Source of the DNA: Mytilinidion resinicola
Taxonomy: Eukaryota > Ascomycota > Dothideomycetes > Mytilinidiales > Mytilinidiaceae
Assembly: GCF_010093595.1 (NCBI RefSeq)
Contig: NW_022985439.1
Location: 696,441-760,440, forward strand
Reading direction: 5' to 3'
Length of the DNA: 64,000 nt
The position numbers were made by a program, and so were the translations under genes. This document shows, one piece after another, positions 59,383 through 64,000 of this stretch; the stretch's first letter is position 1, and every line of letters begins with the position of its first letter. The notes beneath the pieces were generated by a model, which worked only from the letters and a program-made list of their open reading frames with translations, searched no databases and was not told the DNA's origin.

Positions 59383-60060
59383 TGTTTAGACAGTCATGTT
59401 GATGTTGTACAAAAGGGTAGGAAAGTGAGTATGTTGTAATATAACATGTAGAATAGACATCAATACTCACTCTTGTATAACACGGCAGGTAAAAAACGCC
59501 GCCCTAGATCTTCTTGGACCTTTAGAGAGTCTGAACTCTGGTGATTGCCACGTGACTGGGACTAATTTGCAGTATCGGCCGGCTGTGTCGGGTATAGCAT
59601 CGAAACAAGTGTCCTAGTCATAGTTTTGACGGTCTTTAATCCTTCCTATTAAAGCTCTAATTGTTCCGCTCCCTCACGCGAGAGTACATGGAAATACAGG
59701 CATATCTGTAATAGGATCTTGAATTTCCACGTTAGGGCGCTGGACACACATTGGACACATTGGGCGTAGTTGGGATTGTGGCTAGCGGCTCGAATGAAGC
59801 TATTGAGTGGGAACTACGGGTTGCAGATACGCACTATCTGGTGGATATCTCTAAGAGGTCAGAAGGAAAATATCAACGCAGTGAATTAGACAGAAGTGGA
59901 CGACTCTAAAAACTAGGAGAAATATAGAACCCCGATGAAAGGTGAGAATCACATAGCAATCGCAGAAGAACTAGTTACGAACATTGATCTGAAATCCTCA
60001 ATTTGGCGACAGCAGTGTCGACGATTTGATATCTCGCTACTGTATGTACAGTCTGGTTAC
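59383..60060. other. Intergenic region, no supported gene
   Basis: 3' regions of the convergent IleRS and RNA-ligase-like genes. Moderately AT-rich; no repeat or protein-like frame. Confidence 0.5.
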
Positions 60061-61113
60061 TTAACTTGCATATATCCCACTCTTCCCGATATACCAAGGC
60101 TTCGCAATGTCAGCGATAGCCTTCTTCAGCAGACCGGGCTGAACTCCCAATTGCTCCATATCCCACCTCTCTTCCACCAAGATGTCCTCCACGATCCACT
60201 TCAAGAATAGCCCTAGCCCCTTGATATTCCTCTCCTTACCCGTTTCCCTCAGGTAGTCCCACGCCTGCTCCAGCCGCCCCTCGGAACACCACGCCTTGGC
60301 ACAGTCCACCGCTGTCTTTTGCTGCGCACTCTGCTCGTCCAATACCTTATCAGACGGCGGACCCTTCGTCGGCCTGGGCGCGTAATTCGGCTTAAAGGGC
60401 CCACCCTTCGTCTTAAACCACACCCTTTCCCTATGCGGAAAGCTATCAAACTTCCACACCACACCCTCCCCAGCCCCCTTCACCCCAAACGTTTTCGCGA
60501 ATGGGCACTCGGCGGCGATCTCCTCAGCGATGCCCTGCAGCCGCTGCTCCGTGGCCTCCGGGTCCGCAAGGTCGATCGCGGCGTGGTAAAAGCCCGCGCG
60601 CGAGATGTTGTAGATGCCGTCGGCTTCGCTTTCTAGGCCTGCGTAGAGCAGGTCTGGCTCCCATCCGCCGTTCAGGCTGGCGGAGACGATGACGAAGCGC
60701 TTGCTGAGGTGCACGAGCGCGACGCCCTTTTGGATGTTCTGGCCGATCCACTCGCCGGCGAGGATGAGAGGGGCGTGCTCGTCGATCACAACTTTGGGAA
60801 ATAAGCGCTTGGAGCGCTCGTAGTAGCGGTCGCGGAGGGAGAGAAGAGCGGCAGTTTTGGTGGCCATGGAAGCTGCGAATTCGTGGTTGTCGGCGGTGAT
60901 GCTGAGGTTGAGGCAGTTGCGGGACTGCAGCACGATGGTGTTGTCTGGGTAGATGAGGATGTCGGCGTGTGTGCCGTGCAGCTTGACAGTGCCAGTTACC
61001 ATGAGCTTGGTGGGCGGGGGACATTCCGAGGCGAATTCGTGGATGAGTTGAAGATCGTGGATGATCTCCTTGAGCTTCGTTCGGATCTTTGGGTAGAGGG
61101 TTGATTCCGACAT
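60061..61113 (-). CDS. RNA ligase-fold protein (nucleotidyltransferase superfamily)
   Basis: Single exon, 350 aa, ATG at 61113 (MSESTLYPKI). It shows the order of covalent nucleotidyltransferase motifs: motif I GTVKLHGTHADI with candidate lysine Lys44 (KLHG in place of the common KxDG), QSRN at 63-66, motif III LAGEWIG (118-124), motif IV EGVVWK (216-221) and motif V WFKTKGG (232-238). All nucleotide-binding motifs needed for adenylation appear present. The C-terminal about 100 residues are helical and unlike the OB fold of DNA ligases. Related fungal genes are annotated only as RNA ligase domain proteins; the substrate is unknown. It lies 607 bp downstream of, and on the same strand as, the rvt-type reverse transcriptase. 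Confidence 0.8.
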   Translation of the reverse strand: MSESTLYPKIRTKLKEIIHDLQLIHEFASECPPPTKLMVTGTVKLHGTHADILIYPDNTIVLQSRNCLNLSITADNHEFAASMATKTAALLSLRDRYYERSKRLFPKVVIDEHAPLILAGEWIGQNIQKGVALVHLSKRFVIVSASLNGGWEPDLLYAGLESEADGIYNISRAGFYHAAIDLADPEATEQRLQGIAEEIAAECPFAKTFGVKGAGEGVVWKFDSFPHRERVWFKTKGGPFKPNYAPRPTKGPPSDKVLDEQSAQQKTAVDCAKAWCSEGRLEQAWDYLRETGKERNIKGLGLFLKWIVEDILVEERWDMEQLGVQPGLLKKAIADIAKPWYIGKSGIYAS

Positions 61114-61720
61114 GGCGGTAGCTCGGTGTTTCGAGCGAATGTAACGCTTAGACTTATGAGCGAATTGATGATACAACTGACGGTTAACGATGCGAATGAC
61201 TCAACGAGGACAATGTAAGATGAAGAGGAGAAAGCAGGGAGAGAGTCTAGAGTAACGAAAGGGATATTCGGCCATGGTATTCTATACTATAGTTAGCAGG
61301 CACGATTTTGGAACGCTCTGACTCATTTGCGCATGGTCAACAGGTGGCAGTGTTTTAGAGTTTCAGCTGCGATCCTTAAAGGTTGAAGAGGGCGGAGGCG
61401 GAGTCGTAGCCTTAGTTGTCGGGACTAGATTCTCCGACTCCGGCTACTGTCACGTGACAGTAGCTTGAGTTACTTAGGGTAATATGCAAAGCGTCTAGTT
61501 CCGGTTGTCACGGCAATGTGTGCGGTTTGCTACGTCACGAGTGGGAGTTGCATTGGGATGAAGGTTCGCAGCCCATGAGTTGCCTGTCTAAAGTATTTAA
61601 GACGCCATGAAAGGGGATATCCGAGAGTGGGACACCATCCGTAACGCCAGCTCTTGAGTGAGCACACTAACTCACCTGGTTCGTCTTCTTCGAAGATTGA
61701 AGTCCACCGACTGCACAGAC
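61114..61720. other. Intergenic region between RNA-ligase-like and rvt genes
   Basis: 607 bp holding the RNA-ligase promoter and the rvt 3' UTR. A 64-codon frame overlaps the rvt stop (61530-61724). Treating it as a last exon would need an intron of only about 30 nt, so it is not used. Confidence 0.5.
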
Positions 61721-64000
61721 TCAACCCTGCCAGTTCACCCTCTTTCCACGGAACAAGCTGACCATCCCGATAGGCAAAAGGCCCGGGTCAACGACATTCA
61801 AGCCACCGAACCGCTCCATCATCTCTGGTCCATACATCTGCGTGACCCACTTCCAGTAGGGCTCCATGCTATGCCAGTTTCTTAGGTTTGCCGGTGTTCC
61901 TGTCTGTAGTGTCTGTGTACCCTCAAGCACCTGTGGCGTCGGATTAATGCTTTCCTCCTGGGGCCGCTGGAGTAATTTCTCAAAGACCTGGACAAGTCCG
62001 TTGGAGAAGTCGCTGGCATAATCCTCGCGATAGCGGATGAACTCTTCGAACGACATAAAGACGTCTTTTTCGTCGGCAGGTGGCTCCCACTCTGGGTCCC
62101 CGAGGTAGTAGGAGTTTCGGCGTGTGGCGCCGCCCTCGAAAGCGGCCTTTGCTTTGCGGTACTGATCCCGTTCTGCTTCGAAGAAGTCCTTGAGGAGGTC
62201 GGTCGGACGTTCCAGAACGGCGTCACGAATCTGGAGGAGATTGACGAATGGACTACGGAGGTCAAGACCGCCGAGTTCGACCGGGAAGAAGAGAAAGCCG
62301 TCCGGGATGTTGGCCACACCGAAGCGCTCCTGGATAGTCTTCTTGAGGTACTCCACAACGCTCTTGCTCTCGGTGTCGCCCATGGCGGCGAAGATAGCCG
62401 AGTGGATACGCTTGTGGGTGGAAAGCATGTTATCGACGTGGTCACGCCCATAGCAATTGGACGGCTTGCCGAAATTGGAGGCGAAGAATACCGTGGCATA
62501 AGTGTTCCAAGCCTGGATCCAAGAAAAGACGCTCTTTTGGCTTCGCAGCTGCGTTTGGAGCTCCTCAATATGCGACTCGATGATCTTCTGGTCAATCTCG
62601 AAACGTCCAGATTGCGGGTTGAGGTACAGGAAGCCCCATCGAATAATGCCTTTGGGGAGTCGTTCGTCAATCACAAGTTCCTGGGCGTCCCTTCCTACAC
62701 GCACTGTGCCAGACTTTGCCCTCTTCAATGAAGCCCCGATCACTTTGGTGAAGTCGCTGACTGTTTGCCATGCCTTGACGCACTTGTCATGATCAGGACT
62801 CCAAAACCAGAAATCGTCGTACATCCGATACAGCGGCGCACCTTCCACCTTCTGATTGATCGCGTAGTCGAGACAGAACAGAGTCGTCTCTCCGAAGAGA
62901 TCGCTCAATGCATGATTGCCGGGCGTGCCACGTTGGCGGATGCGAGGCGACGAAGATGGCTCGTCCATGAACTTCAGGGGAGCTTCAAGAAACTTCTTGA
63001 AGAATGCAACCCACTTCGCAGATATCCCGAAGAATCCCATCACTAGCAATATGGTGTTGTGGGAAAGTTTGGAATTCCAGTCTTCGAACGAAGATCGGAA
63101 GCAGGTAAGCTCACCGTGTATCTGGGTGTTGATGACGATTTCAGTTGATAGCAGATGCAAGAGAGTTTGTCTGTCCTCCATGGGATTCTTCGATTGAATG
63201 TCGCCGTCATCACTCTCAGCATCCGGATCCGGATGACTAGTCCGTCGTTCTCGAAAGCCCTGTGGCATCTGTCTCGCTGGGTAGACTGCACTAGCATTTT
63301 GATTACTGGCCATCTGGGAGAATTGACGCGCCGAATGACGCGCTGATTGACGCGCCATCGGCGCCTGCGGCGCCTGCATCGCCGCCAGGGCATGCATTTG
63401 GGTTGGAAATTGAGCTGCATGCGCGTCCCCGTCATCTTCGTCTTCGTCCGACTCCATGTTAAAGTTCGCAGCCTCTTCGTCTCCTTCGTCCGCCACGATA
63501 TTTTGATATACTGTGTCAGGCAGCTGTGCTAAGAAGTACTTCTGGCGATGGATACTCCGACGCTTTGTCTGTAAAGTTGGGGTTTGCTTCTGTGGGCCTA
63601 GGAAATATTCTCGGCGTTTGTGATCGAGTTTCGGGACAGTATTTCTCAGCGGATTCCACGCTCCCTTGACCTTTCGGAATCTCTTCAGCTCACGCTTGAA
63701 GAAAACGCACCATTGCATGCCAATGTACTGAAGAAATATTGCCTGCAGGAGATCTTCATGCAGGTGAATGGAGTATATGCCATTGAGCCTACGACGCTGC
63801 TCGACCGGAACATCGGGGCCCCAGGACCAGTCATCAAGGGCAGCCATCCGCATGTTCAAGACATCTGCAATTTCTCCGAGAATCGTTGGATTGCTCTTGA
63901 AGTCCTTCAAGACAGCTCGCTTCTCGTCATTGAGTAGGTCAGAGGATAGTAGGCCCTCAATGGTCCAGCCTAGGGAGCTGGTGTTGAACTGTGCTGGTCG
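61721..64000 (-). CDS. rvt: Cellular reverse transcriptase of the rvt class (3' part; 5' end outside window)
   Basis: Open on the minus strand from the window edge to the stop at 61721, at least 759 residues, with no start inside. Coordinates below count from 63910. RT motifs in order: a conserved N-terminal block (LHEDLLQAIFLQYIGMQWCVFF); an acidic, low-complexity stretch of about 135 residues (110-245); candidate motif A CFRSSFEDWN (271-280); motif B QRGTPGNHALSDLFG (326-340); catalytic YRMYDDFWFW with MYDD at 363-366; motif D SLKRAKSG; motif E RWGFLYL. There is no gag, RNase H or endonuclease domain and no flanking repeat, so it is not a retroelement. This fits the rvt genes described in fungi and other eukaryotes as single-copy domesticated RTs. 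The acidic stretch may correspond to the loop between RT motifs 2 and 3 in that class. Cellular function is not established. Confidence 0.85.
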   Translation of the reverse strand, partial: RPAQFNTSSLGWTIEGLLSSDLLNDEKRAVLKDFKSNPTILGEIADVLNMRMAALDDWSWGPDVPVEQRRRLNGIYSIHLHEDLLQAIFLQYIGMQWCVFFKRELKRFRKVKGAWNPLRNTVPKLDHKRREYFLGPQKQTPTLQTKRRSIHRQKYFLAQLPDTVYQNIVADEGDEEAANFNMESDEDEDDGDAHAAQFPTQMHALAAMQAPQAPMARQSARHSARQFSQMASNQNASAVYPARQMPQGFRERRTSHPDPDAESDDGDIQSKNPMEDRQTLLHLLSTEIVINTQIHGELTCFRSSFEDWNSKLSHNTILLVMGFFGISAKWVAFFKKFLEAPLKFMDEPSSSPRIRQRGTPGNHALSDLFGETTLFCLDYAINQKVEGAPLYRMYDDFWFWSPDHDKCVKAWQTVSDFTKVIGASLKRAKSGTVRVGRDAQELVIDERLPKGIIRWGFLYLNPQSGRFEIDQKIIESHIEELQTQLRSQKSVFSWIQAWNTYATVFFASNFGKPSNCYGRDHVDNMLSTHKRIHSAIFAAMGDTESKSVVEYLKKTIQERFGVANIPDGFLFFPVELGGLDLRSPFVNLLQIRDAVLERPTDLLKDFFEAERDQYRKAKAAFEGGATRRNSYYLGDPEWEPPADEKDVFMSFEEFIRYREDYASDFSNGLVQVFEKLLQRPQEESINPTPQVLEGTQTLQTGTPANLRNWHSMEPYWKWVTQMYGPEMMERFGGLNVVDPGLLPIGMVSLFRGKRVNWQG

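Noticed and set aside
61530..61724. Possible extra last exon of the rvt gene
   Set aside because: Joining it would require an intron of about 30 nt without good signals; the stop at 61721 after RGKRVNWQG is simpler.

Overview
The window is chromosomal DNA of a filamentous ascomycete (Pezizomycotina). The genes are compact and usually carry 1-4 short introns with GT..AG ends and CTGAC/CTAAC-like branch sites. The gene set is fungal: a Zn2Cys6 regulator, eisosome core protein Pil1/Lsp1, homoisocitrate dehydrogenase (alpha-aminoadipate lysine route), SAM complex subunit Sam37, a sedolisin protease, F-box/LRR-like proteins and a DUF1769-type protein. A narrower placement (for example Dothideomycetes) would be a guess. 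No rRNA, convincing tRNA or CRISPR array was found.

Layout. 2.2-13.8 kb: Zn2Cys6 regulator, cytochrome b561-type membrane protein with a very long disordered tail, Rch1/SBF-like transporter and a nucleoside deaminase, all on the minus strand with wide spacers. 15.2-25.3 kb: sedolisin with a MITE inside its first intron, ankyrin protein, LRR/F-box-like protein, NAD(P)-dependent reductase and a secreted lysozyme-like protein. 26.8-33.9 kb: glutathione synthetase, ER FKBP ending in KDEL, a WD40-like protein that may be shortened, an F-box protein and homoisocitrate dehydrogenase. 34.4-46.4 kb: broken kinase-like gene, DUF1769-type protein, MFS transporter, Pil1/Lsp1, Sam37 and a conserved fungal protein of unknown function. 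46.4-53.8 kb: about 7.4 kb with no gene I can support; the left part is GC-rich. 53.8-64 kb: a decayed F-box/LRR gene, mitochondrial isoleucyl-tRNA synthetase, an RNA-ligase-fold protein, and the 3' part of a domesticated reverse transcriptase of the rvt class that runs off the right edge.

The most notable content is the rvt-type reverse transcriptase next to a same-strand RNA-ligase-like gene. Next come a MITE family with 3-bp target duplications (one copy in an intron), a second 88-bp inverted-repeat family, three genes with disruptions, and the large gene-free block.

Genes that share cellular themes but are not co-regulated in any visible way: mitochondrial function (Sam37, IleRS, probably Lys12), membrane/ion homeostasis (Rch1-like, Pil1, MFS, b561), redox (glutathione synthetase, reductase) and secretion (sedolisin, lysozyme-like, FKBP2). 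All exon boundaries were read by eye from reading frame and splice consensus. Each proposed CDS totals a multiple of three, but none is supported by transcripts.
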